DNA of 50,856 nucleotides, taken from Thermovorax subterraneus. Lineage in GTDB: Bacteria; Bacillota; Thermosediminibacteria; Thermosediminibacterales; Thermosediminibacteraceae. The position numbers were made by a program, and so were the translations under genes. Numbering within the stretch: the stretch's first letter is position 1; the number at the start of each line of letters is the position of its first letter. The notes beneath the pieces are model-generated. The model searched no databases. It was not told the DNA's origin and saw only the letters and a program-made list of their open reading frames with translations. Positions 39,746 to 47,213 of the stretch are shown piece after piece. Where the stretch lies: the NCBI GenBank assembly GCA_021608145.1, contig JAKIHM010000018.1:1-50856 (forward strand), read 5' to 3'.

Positions 39746-41671
39746 TTATGAATTTGAGCTATAAAGCCCCAACTGGCTTGCGAGCCACATGCTCTGCTGG
39801 TTCATGGCCGCTATGGCCTTTTCCATCTCCGTAAACTGCCGCCAGTAGCGGTCCTCAATTTCTTTGAGCTTTTCTTCCATTATTTTAATTTTATCGTCTA
39901 CTTCCCTTATCCTCTGTGCGAGAAAACTGTTGTCGAAAACCTCAAAATCCCCGCCTCCAGCCTTGTCCGTAATGCTCTTAATCCCTGCTTTGAGTGCATC
40001 GTAAAGACTTACCGCTATTCCCTTTCCGGTAGAGCTATCGCCTGGGTTCGTAAATAGCCTCATCACCGCTTCGGGGTTTTTAGCTAAAGCCTCCCGCAAT
40101 TTCGCCTCATCTAGGTACAGCTTTCCTTTTTCGTAATAAGATCCAGTTTTTATGCCTATGTCCAGAAGCGAATCGAATTCGGCAGAAAGTCCTTCCACCG
40201 GAGTATAAAGGATCTGTCTCATCTTATCCCGTATGGACATCACAACCTGGTCCGAACGCAAAAGACCGCTCCTTGCCTTTTCCTCCCACTTTTTGATTTC
40301 GTCTTCGGTTAGTTCCTTCTTCTGTTCATCGGTTAGAGGAAGGTAGTCTCGATATCGCTCTTCGGTTAGTTTTTTATTTATGGCATCTATAGTGTCATTA
40401 TAGAGGTTGATGAAGTTTTTCACGGTTTCTACAACGGAATCCACATCTCTCGCTATTGTTAGAGTCGCAGTCTTGTTTGCGTCCGCATTTTTTAAACTAA
40501 ACTGTATGCCGCTTATTGTGAAGGTATTGGTGTTTTTTGAGATGTCAACGTCATCTATTGAAATTACTGCATTATTGCCGTATACCACGTTATTACTCCC
40601 ATACTTTATTCTTAATGCCCCCGTTTCTCCAAAGAAATTGGCAGTATTCCCTTCTAATACATTTATTTCTACTTTTGCAGCGGTTCCCGTTTCTTTCGAT
40701 TTGAATACTATCTTGTCCGTAATGGCATCGTAATAGGCAGTAACCCCCGCATCGGCATCTTGAGAGATTTTAGTCAAAACGTCATTTAGTGTGTAATCCT
40801 TCGCATTTCCCGAATCGCTAAAATCGAAATAAAACTCCTTTCCATTTATACTAAATTTGAGTATATACCCTCCGCTTGAAAAAGGATCGTTTACAAATTT
40901 TGAAGCTTCATCCCTTAACTTGGCGTATATATTTATCTTTGAACTTACTCCATTTGTAAACCCAAGATCATCGAGAATATTCGCATCAAGTGAATTTTTT
41001 AACACAATGTTAGGTTTATAAACTCCATTATATGAAGACCCAGGGGCGAATTCTATCCTATTATTAACAACCGATACCGTAATCTGTCCTGTTCCAAAGG
41101 CTTTATTTATCTTGTCCTGAATATCGTTTTTGAGGTCCTCTAATGTCTTTCCGGTGGAACCATCATACGTTATTCCTTTCGTAAGCTCAATAGTTTTTTC
41201 CACACCATCAAGGACAATAGTAAATTTGTAATTGGTCTCATCTACTACAATACTATTATCCGCAGAAAGGTTAAGCTCGTTTCCCAAAATATAATTTTTA
41301 GAAATCGAATCTAAGCTTTCTATCTTGGCTTCTTGGGCAATCTGTTTTACCACCACCGAATAAGTGCCCGGTATGGCAGTAGAACCTGGTGTTGCGGCAA
41401 ATAAACTGTCCGAAGCGGTTCCGTCGCTGTAAGACACTGTTGACTTGTATTTTAAATACGTGCCCTGAAGCTTCATGTTAAAGACGAAATCGTAAAGGGA
41501 CTTTAACTTCAGATTTATGTTCCGGTAATCTTCCTTTTGCCACTCCAAAAGCTGTTTTTGCTGGTAGAGCCTGTCAACCCTTGTACGCTCTACTTTCATT
41601 AGGTCCGAAATTATCTGGTCAATGTCAATTCCCGAGGCAAGGCCACCTATCCTCAAGTTGCTGTAAGCCAT
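39746..41671 (-). CDS. fliD: Flagellar filament cap protein FliD
   Basis: 641 residues. N-terminal GLASGIDIDQIISDLMKVER (about 9-28) and the C-terminal coiled coil (AQRIREVDDKIKIMEEKLKE, ending MNQQSMWLASQLG) are the two conserved ends of FliD; the variable middle (about 120-470) forms the exposed domains. It caps the filament and promotes flagellin polymerisation. Larger than many FliD proteins (about 460-500) because of the middle part. ATG 41671 follows GGGTGGTG. Confidence 0.96.
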   Translation of the reverse strand: MAYSNLRIGGLASGIDIDQIISDLMKVERTRVDRLYQQKQLLEWQKEDYRNINLKLKSLYDFVFNMKLQGTYLKYKSTVSYSDGTASDSLFAATPGSTAIPGTYSVVVKQIAQEAKIESLDSISKNYILGNELNLSADNSIVVDETNYKFTIVLDGVEKTIELTKGITYDGSTGKTLEDLKNDIQDKINKAFGTGQITVSVVNNRIEFAPGSSYNGVYKPNIVLKNSLDANILDDLGFTNGVSSKINIYAKLRDEASKFVNDPFSSGGYILKFSINGKEFYFDFSDSGNAKDYTLNDVLTKISQDADAGVTAYYDAITDKIVFKSKETGTAAKVEINVLEGNTANFFGETGALRIKYGSNNVVYGNNAVISIDDVDISKNTNTFTISGIQFSLKNADANKTATLTIARDVDSVVETVKNFINLYNDTIDAINKKLTEERYRDYLPLTDEQKKELTEDEIKKWEEKARSGLLRSDQVVMSIRDKMRQILYTPVEGLSAEFDSLLDIGIKTGSYYEKGKLYLDEAKLREALAKNPEAVMRLFTNPGDSSTGKGIAVSLYDALKAGIKSITDKAGGGDFEVFDNSFLAQRIREVDDKIKIMEEKLKEIEDRYWRQFTEMEKAIAAMNQQSMWLASQLGLYSSNS

Positions 41672-41702
41672 ATTTTCACCACCCGTCTTAATTTTAAACC
41701 AA

Positions 41703-42077
41703 TTATACCTTTTTATCTATAATTAGTCCCACCTGTTTCCAGATGTTCGCTATGAGGTCTAAAAACTTTTCCGGAGGTATCTCGCTTATGAGCTCGTTGC
41801 TTTCCTTATCGTAGATTCTCACTATGACTCTCTTGGTCTCTTCGTGAATGGAAAACTCAAACCTGGTGTTTTTTATCTCTATTGCAAAATCTTCCAGATC
41901 CTCTGCTATGTCTTTTAAGTCATTTTCCGTAAATCTTTTAATCGAGGCATCCGAAACGGCCTCCGGGATTCCCGGGCTTTTTTTGAAGTTCTCACTATTA
42001 ATCTCCGCTTCTTTTGACACCTTAGCATTTACATTAACGACGGGAATATCAATACCTTTTACACCTTCTATACGCAT
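41703..42077 (-). CDS. flaG: Flagellar protein FlaG
   Basis: About 124 residues. The C-terminal half (LEFDFAIEIKNTRF-like region reading FAIEIKNTRFEFSIHEETKR, then VIVRIYDKESNELISEIPPE) is the FlaG domain. ATG 42077 with AAAGGG 8 nt upstream is preferred over GTG 42086. It is the first gene of flaG-fliD-fliS-fliT-like and has a SigD-type promoter upstream. Confidence 0.93.
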   Translation of the reverse strand: MRIEGVKGIDIPVVNVNAKVSKEAEINSENFKKSPGIPEAVSDASIKRFTENDLKDIAEDLEDFAIEIKNTRFEFSIHEETKRVIVRIYDKESNELISEIPPEKFLDLIANIWKQVGLIIDKKV

Positions 42078-42110
42078 AACCTTCACCCTTTGAGTTTTCT
42101 TTTAATTTTA

Positions 42111-42137
42111 ATATCGAACAGGAAAATAAAAAATTTA
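42111..42137 (-). promoter_or_regulatory. SigD (sigma-28 type) promoter of the flaG-fliD operon
   Basis: Minus-strand TAAA (42137-42134), 15-nt spacer, TTCGATAT (42118-42111), against B. subtilis SigD consensus TAAA-N15-GCCGATAT. It overlaps the terminator of the preceding MobB unit and lies 34 bp upstream of ATG 42077. Confidence 0.75.
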
Positions 42138-42168
42138 AGCCGAAATATTGTTAATTTCGGCTTAAATT
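42132..42168 (-). terminator. Intrinsic terminator after the MobB-like gene
   Basis: TTTAAGCCGAAAT (42134-42146)/ATTTCGGCTTAAA (42154-42166), perfect 13-bp stem, 15 with flanking A-T pairs, 7-nt loop, then T-rich on the minus strand. Confidence 0.85.
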
Positions 42169-42229
42169 ATTCTAAAATCAAGTTAAATACCTCATTTTCT
42201 TTGTCAATTGCTTTTTTCAATATTTTCAT
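42167..42229 (-). CDS. Possible 20-aa ORF coupled to the MobB-like gene
   Basis: ATG 42229 overlaps the MobB-like stop (ATGA) and has AAAGGAAGGA directly upstream; it encodes MKILKKAIDKENEVFNLILE and ends at TAA in the terminator stem. The coupling and ribosome site are good, but the length is too short to be sure. It may be a leader-type peptide or chance. Confidence 0.35.
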   Translation of the reverse strand: MKILKKAIDKENEVFNLILE

Positions 42230-42942
42230 TCCTTCCTTTTTACAATGACCTTTATATCTCCATTCTCAAACCCCTTTAATTGGGAGAGGAAAGCCGTTAT
42301 CACCGCTTCAAAAGTTTTCTGGACAAAAGGCACCATCGGTACTTCTTTGCCGTTTATCCACACTTTTACGGAATCCTTTGCTCTACAATCTTCCCTGGAA
42401 GCCCTGTTTTGCAGTATATCTTCTGCCATCTTTCTGCAACTTTTCCCACAGCTTCCACAACCTTCCCCTTCAAGGTCTGGAAGCTTTTCAAAAACTCTTT
42501 CTTCGATGAAGTCCACAAGTTCTTTTGCATTTGTTTCTGCATTTATAACAGGAATATCACCATATTTTTTTATCTTGAGAGAAATAGCACCGCTTATTGC
42601 AAAAACAGTTCCATCTATATATTTCGCTATTTCCTCTTCGCTTTCTGCGCAAAGCAGCTTCGGAGCCGCATCAGCCGGTATATCTTTCAATATAACAAAA
42701 TCCTGCGTGTAAAAACTTATAATTTCATTTAGAGAAAACTTTCTCGAAAATGAAATTGTCGTGCTCTCCCGACCCAAGAAAGCGGTTACATCCGCATCAT
42801 CTATTTTTTCAGAATTATCTATTAAATTTTCTCCGCCCTTCAAGATGCCAATAGTATAACCCCTAAGCCTGAGTTCTTTTGCTATTTTGTTAATGAGCCT
42901 GTTTCTATATTTGGCAATACCAACTACGGAAAATACTTTCAA
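42226..42942 (-). CDS. MobB-like protein with degenerate P-loop and C-terminal Cys cluster
   Basis: About 238 residues from TTG 42942 (MKVFSVVGIAKY; AGGAG 10 nt upstream; an earlier ATG at 42975 is possible). The N-terminal 1-160 follows the MobB (molybdopterin-guanine dinucleotide synthesis) pattern, but the Walker A is lost: GIAKYRNRL stands where GxSGSGKTT is expected. After it come GCGSCGKSCRKM with a further Cys (REDCRAK), a likely Fe-S or metal site, and a C-terminal domain VKVWINGKEVPMVPFVQ. It lies 13-47 bp after tupA, so it probably serves W/Mo cofactor delivery or sensing rather than GTP-dependent synthesis. Confidence 0.7.
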   Translation of the reverse strand: MKVFSVVGIAKYRNRLINKIAKELRLRGYTIGILKGGENLIDNSEKIDDADVTAFLGRESTTISFSRKFSLNEIISFYTQDFVILKDIPADAAPKLLCAESEEEIAKYIDGTVFAISGAISLKIKKYGDIPVINAETNAKELVDFIEERVFEKLPDLEGEGCGSCGKSCRKMAEDILQNRASREDCRAKDSVKVWINGKEVPMVPFVQKTFEAVITAFLSQLKGFENGDIKVIVKRKE

Positions 42943-42988
42943 AAATACCACTCTCCTGGAAACCAAAATTTTCATGCTATATTGAATA

Positions 42989-43903
42989 CTATTTTAAATT
43001 TAAAAGCTCTTCTTCACCCTTTCCGGCGTCGGGGAAAAACAGCGGTTGTCCGAATTTATCCTTCCCGAATTCCCCAATAATTTTTTGAGCTTCTTCGCTT
43101 ACCATGAAATCCACAAAAGCTTTTGCACCTTCATAGTTTATCATTCTTGCCGCATTCGGATTGGTCTTTTCTACGTATTCAGGATTTGTCTGCATGACGT
43201 GGTATATATTGAGAAGCTCCTTAGCGCCTTCCACTAATATTTCCAAGCGAAGGTCATCCTTTTTTGCAAGGTATGTCCCCCTATCGGTGAGGGTGTAGCC
43301 TCCTTTTTCGGAAGCTATATCGAGCGTAGCTCCCATGCCCTGACCCGTAGATTGGTACCATTTACCCTCCGGATTTTCAACCCCCGCCTGTTTCCATATC
43401 TGGAGTTCCTTTTTGTGGGTGCCGGAATCGTCGCCCCTCGATATGAAGAGAGCCTGCTTTTGTGCAATCAATTTGAAGGCTTCCGCAGCGCTTTTGGCCT
43501 TTCTTATACCTGCGGGGTCCTCCGGCGGCCCTACCACCACGAAATCGTTGTGCATGACCAGCATCCGGTTAATCGCAGCACCTTTTTTAACCAGTTCCAT
43601 CTCCGCTTCCGGCGCATGAACCAGCATTACATCCGCATCGCCCCTTTCTCCCATTGCAAGGGCCTGCCCCGTCCCCACCGCTATGGTCTTAACCTTGTAA
43701 CCGGTCTTTTGTTCAAAAAGCGGGATGAGCACGTCTAAAAGTCCCGTATCCTGGGTGCTTGTGGTAGTAGCAAGGATTATTTCTCCTTTCCCTTGATTGC
43801 CTAACTTTGAATCTGAAGTATTATTTTTGTTTCCACAGGAAATCATCACAAAAGCAACCAGACATATTAATATAGACAAAAAAACAGCTTTTCTTTTAAC
43901 CAT
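42989..43903 (-). CDS. tupA: Tungstate-binding lipoprotein TupA
   Basis: About 304 residues. A lipoprotein signal (AFVMISCGNK) is followed by IILATTTSTQDTGLLDVLIP, the oxyanion-binding TTTS motif of TupA, and VHAPEAEMELVKKGAA. It binds tungstate at the cell surface. ATG 43903 follows GGGGAGGATG; earlier in-frame starts precede the signal peptide. The tupB permease and tupC ATPase genes are absent here. Tungstate import fits the AOR gene 4-5 kb away. Confidence 0.93.
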   Translation of the reverse strand: MVKRKAVFLSILICLVAFVMISCGNKNNTSDSKLGNQGKGEIILATTTSTQDTGLLDVLIPLFEQKTGYKVKTIAVGTGQALAMGERGDADVMLVHAPEAEMELVKKGAAINRMLVMHNDFVVVGPPEDPAGIRKAKSAAEAFKLIAQKQALFISRGDDSGTHKKELQIWKQAGVENPEGKWYQSTGQGMGATLDIASEKGGYTLTDRGTYLAKKDDLRLEILVEGAKELLNIYHVMQTNPEYVEKTNPNAARMINYEGAKAFVDFMVSEEAQKIIGEFGKDKFGQPLFFPDAGKGEEELLNLK

Positions 43904-43953
43904 GCACATCCTCCCCGTTATGTCTTTTTTAGCATATCGCTTTAATAAATATA

Positions 43954-43973
43954 ACATATATTTCAAAATATGT
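43954..43973. promoter_or_regulatory. Dyad over the tupA promoter
   Basis: ACATAT-N8-ATATGT, perfect 6-bp arms, inside a TTGTCA-N17-TATATG promoter candidate on the minus strand (about 43960-43990). It could be an operator for oxyanion-dependent control. Confidence 0.4.
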
Positions 43974-44005
43974 AAAGTGACAATTATCTTAATTTTTTGC
44001 TTTGC

Positions 44006-44341
44006 CTATGGCTCTATATTTCCATTACCCTGCTTGCAATCAGCAGTCCTTAACATTTCAATCTCCCTTTTTGCATCCCCCAGCTGTTTTTCCAATGCTG
44101 AGACCTTTGCATTGAGTTCCCTGATTTTAAAAGCCATTCGTATCCTTGATATCAGACCTAAAAGAAGTGTTACCAGCGCTCCAAATGCCGCTGCCCCCAA
44201 AATTACGATTGCTTGAGAGACACTATATACAGTACCGAAAAACCTTATGTCGACTTTCCCGGCATTTGAAATCGCAAAGACCGCTACCAACAGGGCAAAA
44301 ACAAGAGTCAGTACCAGAATAATCTGGACTTTGTCACCCAT
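44006..44341 (-). CDS. LapA/DUF1049-domain small membrane protein
   Basis: 111 residues: two membrane helices (VQIILVLTLVFALLVAVFAI and AIVILGAAAFGALVTLLLGL) with the family motif NAGKVDIRFFGTVYSVS between them, then a coiled-coil tail (IRELNAKVSALEKQLGDAKR). ATG 44341 follows TTGGAGG. Related proteins help assemble lipopolysaccharide in Gram-negatives; in Firmicutes the role is unknown. Confidence 0.85.
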   Translation of the reverse strand: MGDKVQIILVLTLVFALLVAVFAISNAGKVDIRFFGTVYSVSQAIVILGAAAFGALVTLLLGLISRIRMAFKIRELNAKVSALEKQLGDAKREIEMLRTADCKQGNGNIEP

Positions 44342-44529
44342 TAATTTTCCTCCAATTTCAATTGTAATATAATTGTAAATAGTAAATTCTACATTATTTT
44401 TACTTTTTCCTTCCTTACATAGACTTTTAGATTTAAAAATCCTATAATCATTTTTTGATAAAAGTGTTAAAATTGAAATATATATAATTTGCACTTGCGG
44501 AAAGGCGGATGCCCATGGAGGTAAATTCT

Positions 44530-46518
44530 CTTGGCAAAATCTTACTGGTTGAAGACAGCAGATTGAGCGCAAAAATTACCGAGGATATCCTTAAAAAATA
44601 CGGCTTTGAGTTGGACACTGTGCGCAGCGGTGAAGATGCTCTTGAGAGGATTAAAAGAGGCAATAAGTACATCCTCGTTTTAATGGACATCGAACTCATA
44701 GGTAAGCTCAATGGAATTGACACAGCTTTGCTCATCCAAAAAATCACGGATATTCCAATAGTATTCTTCACATCCCACGTGGACAGAGAAATTATGGAAA
44801 AAATTAAATCAGTTACTAGTTACGGTTACATAAAAAAAGGCTCTGATGAAAATGTGTTGATTTACACTATAGAGACTGCCTTAAAACTACACGCTGCAAA
44901 CAAGATGATTAGACAAAGTGAAGAACTTTTCAGGAACATGTTCGAAACTAATAAACTAGTGATGATCTTGGTAAATCCAAAAAACGGCAAAATAATCGAA
45001 GCAAACAAATCAGCCCTTGAATTTTATGGTTATGAAAAGAGTAAATTATTATCGATGAAATTAGAAGATATTTCTGCTAAAAAAATAGGCAAGAAAAGTT
45101 GCGAGAAAAATTGTCTGGAAGTCCTAAAAGAAGAATGTAACCCTTGCCTTTGCTCTCAACGCATTTCTGATGGCTCTATCCGCTTTGTCGAGGTCTACTC
45201 ATCGCTAATAAGCTACCAGAATAAAGAATGTTTGTACCTGATAATTTTTGATGTTACAGACAGGCTAAAAGCGGAAAATGAACTTAAACTCTACAAAGAT
45301 TTATTCGAATTTTCCCCTTATGAAAAATTCATTTTCTACCCAGATACCTTTAAATTTTTCTCGGCAAACAAAAAGTTTTTGGAAAACTGTGGATATAGCT
45401 GGGATGAGCTCAAGGAAAAGACCCCTCTTGATATCCATAAAGAAATGACGGAAGAATCTTTCAGAAGTCTTCTAGAGCCTCTCAACACGGGAGAAAAAGA
45501 GGTAATTATAATCCCCACAAACAATTACAGAAAAGACGGATCGCAGTATCCCGTAGAGGTTCACATAATGGCCGAAGAATTCGCTGGAAAGAAAATCTTT
45601 TCAGCTGTTGCCTTCGATGAGACAAAATGTCTTAATCTAGAAAGAGAGCTTCATGAAACTGAAGAAATCCTGCATACAATTTTGCAACACGCTGGAGATG
45701 CCATAGTTATTACGGATGAAGGTGGCTCCATTATATATTGGAACCCCTCTGCAGAACGCATGTTCGAATACAAATCGCAAGAAGCTATCGGAATGGAACT
45801 TCAAAAATTATTAGCCCTAAACGACTCGTTCCTTTCAAAATTGAAAGACCTCATAAATAAAAGCGGGCAATCTTCTCAAATCAGCAAGTTTGAATTTGAG
45901 ACAAAAAGGCGAGACGGAAGCTCTATAGAAGTGGAACTTTCTCTTTCCACTGTAATTATAAACGGAAAGTGGCATGCTATAGCAATTTTCCGAGATATAA
46001 CCGAAAGGAAAAAAAACGAGAGGCTTCTCTTTCTCCAGGCTATAACAGACCCTTTGACAGGAATATACAACCGCCGGTACATAATACAGATGATAGAAAA
46101 CGAAGTTCTCCGCTTTAAACGGACTGGAAAACCTTTTTCGCTTATTATATTCGACTTGGATCATTTTAAAAAGATAAACGATACCTTCGGCCACGCTGCA
46201 GGAGATATGACTTTGAAAAAGGTTGCAGATGTAATTAAAAAAAGAATCAGAAAAACTGACATATTAGGGCGTTGGGGCGGCGAGGAATTTATAATACTTT
46301 TGCCCGAAACTCCAATTGAAAATGCTACATCTTTGGCAAACGAATTGAAGGATAAATTAGAAGGGGTAAGCTTTCCAAAAATAGGCAGGATTACGGCCAG
46401 TTTTGGCGTCACTTCAAGTAGACCTGAGGATGACGTGGACTCAATCATTTCTAGAGCTGACGAGCTTTTGTACAAAGGAAAAGCTTCGGGGAGGAATTGC
46501 GTTATAAGCGACACTTAA
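44530..46518 (+). CDS. Response regulator-PAS-GGDEF diguanylate cyclase
   Basis: About 662 residues. Receiver domain (1-120; ILLVEDSRLSAKITE, phosphate-accepting Asp in LVLMDIEL), three PAS-like domains (about 130-250, 255-370, 375-500), then GGDEF (about 505-660). The catalytic motif is intact as GGEEF (RWGGEEFIILLPE) and the RxxD product-inhibition site is present five residues before it (RKTD). It should make cyclic di-GMP. The first PAS has a Cys-rich stretch (SCEKNCLEVLKEECNPCLC) that may bind a metal or sense redox. TTG 44530 is placed 8 nt after GGAGGT; ATG 44509 is less likely because that site would fall inside the gene. Confidence 0.92.
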   Translation, partial: LGKILLVEDSRLSAKITEDILKKYGFELDTVRSGEDALERIKRGNKYILVLMDIELIGKLNGIDTALLIQKITDIPIVFFTSHVDREIMEKIKSVTSYGYIKKGSDENVLIYTIETALKLHAANKMIRQSEELFRNMFETNKLVMILVNPKNGKIIEANKSALEFYGYEKSKLLSMKLEDISAKKIGKKSCEKNCLEVLKEECNPCLCSQRISDGSIRFVEVYSSLISYQNKECLYLIIFDVTDRLKAENELKLYKDLFEFSPYEKFIFYPDTFKFFSANKKFLENCGYSWDELKEKTPLDIHKEMTEESFRSLLEPLNTGEKEVIIIPTNNYRKDGSQYPVEVHIMAEEFAGKKIFSAVAFDETKCLNLERELHETEEILHTILQHAGDAIVITDEGGSIIYWNPSAERMFEYKSQEAIGMELQKLLALNDSFLSKLKDLINKSGQSSQISKFEFETKRRDGSSIEVELSLSTVIINGKWHAIAIFRDITERKKNERLLFLQAITDPLTGIYNRRYIIQMIENEVLRFKRTGKPFSLIIFDLDHFKKINDTFGHAAGDMTLKKVADVIKKRIRKTDILGRWGGEEFIILLPETPIENATSLANELKDKLEGVSFPKIGRITASFGVTSSRPEDDVDSIISRADELLYKGKASGRNCVISDT

Positions 46519-46527
46519 AAATTTTTG

Positions 46528-46558
46528 CCCCTTGTGTTTTTTATGCACAAGGGGCTTA
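46528..46558 (+). terminator. Intrinsic terminator after the diguanylate cyclase
   Basis: GCCCCTTGTG and CACAAGGGGC pair (10 bp, loop of about 9 nt), followed by TTATTTATT. Confidence 0.85.
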
Positions 46559-46573
46559 TTTATTAAACTTAAT

Positions 46574-46936
46574 CTATTTCTCCAAATGCTGGGGTAGCGG
46601 AGGAGCATAAGCCCAGATGACTTTAATCGGTTCATCCCCCGTATTTACTATCTCGTGCTTTACCCCGCAGGGAGCAAAAATAGCAGTCCCGGGAGTCAAC
46701 TCATATTCTCCTACGCCTTCCACAATCAGCTTTCCCCTTCCTGAAACTATAAACATCGCTTCTTCCGAATCCTCGTGACAGTGCATGGGGATTTTACTTC
46801 CAACTTCGGTTACATTTACACCCATCGAAATTTTAGTCGCTCCTACTGTCTTATTGCAAATCAATACCTTTGAAACCCGGGGTGGTATTCTCCTTTCACC
46901 CTCAATTTCGCTTTCATGAACAGTAAATTTTGCCAT
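46574..46936 (-). CDS. Cupin domain protein
   Basis: About 120 residues, one cupin barrel. Metal-binding motif 1 is MHCHEDSEEAMFIVSGRGKL and motif 2 is PGTAIFAPCGVKHEIVNTGD. ATG 46936 is 9 nt after AAAGGAG. It is the last gene of the tctB-tctA-AOR-MoaD-like run. Substrate unknown; such cupins often act on small acids or sense them. Confidence 0.88.
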   Translation of the reverse strand: MAKFTVHESEIEGERRIPPRVSKVLICNKTVGATKISMGVNVTEVGSKIPMHCHEDSEEAMFIVSGRGKLIVEGVGEYELTPGTAIFAPCGVKHEIVNTGDEPIKVIWAYAPPLPQHLEK

Positions 46937-46964
46937 TTTTGCCATCTCCTTTCAAAATATAATC

Positions 46965-47198
46965 TTAACCCCCTAAATATTGGGGAAATATTTCTATTGA
47001 ATCTCCATCGCTTAACCTGCTTTTAAAGTCCTGCCACTTTCCGTTAATTATGACTATTCCCACTTCTTCTTTGGGTATGCCTAGCTTTTCTATAAGTTTT
47101 TCCACATCAAAATCCTCGCAAAAAGGACCTTCTAATTCTACAACGCCATCGTTTCCCACATACTTTTTGAAAAAAAGATGAACTTTTACCTTAATCAT
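46965..47198 (-). CDS. MoaD/ThiS-like sulfur-carrier protein
   Basis: 77 residues with a ubiquitin-like fold and the required C-terminal GG (FPQYLGG). It begins 15 bp after the AOR stop. MoaD-type proteins give sulfur to molybdopterin; AOR genes are often paired with a dedicated MoaD copy, so this one probably supplies dithiolene sulfur for the tungsten cofactor. Confidence 0.9.
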   Translation of the reverse strand: MIKVKVHLFFKKYVGNDGVVELEGPFCEDFDVEKLIEKLGIPKEEVGIVIINGKWQDFKSRLSDGDSIEIFPQYLGG

Positions 47199-47213
47199 TA
47201 AGGGTCATCCTCA

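Noticed and set aside
44006-44572. 188-aa reading of the LapA-domain gene
   Set aside because: The first 77 codons cover an AT-rich intergenic region; ATG 44341 has a clear ribosome site and begins the domain.
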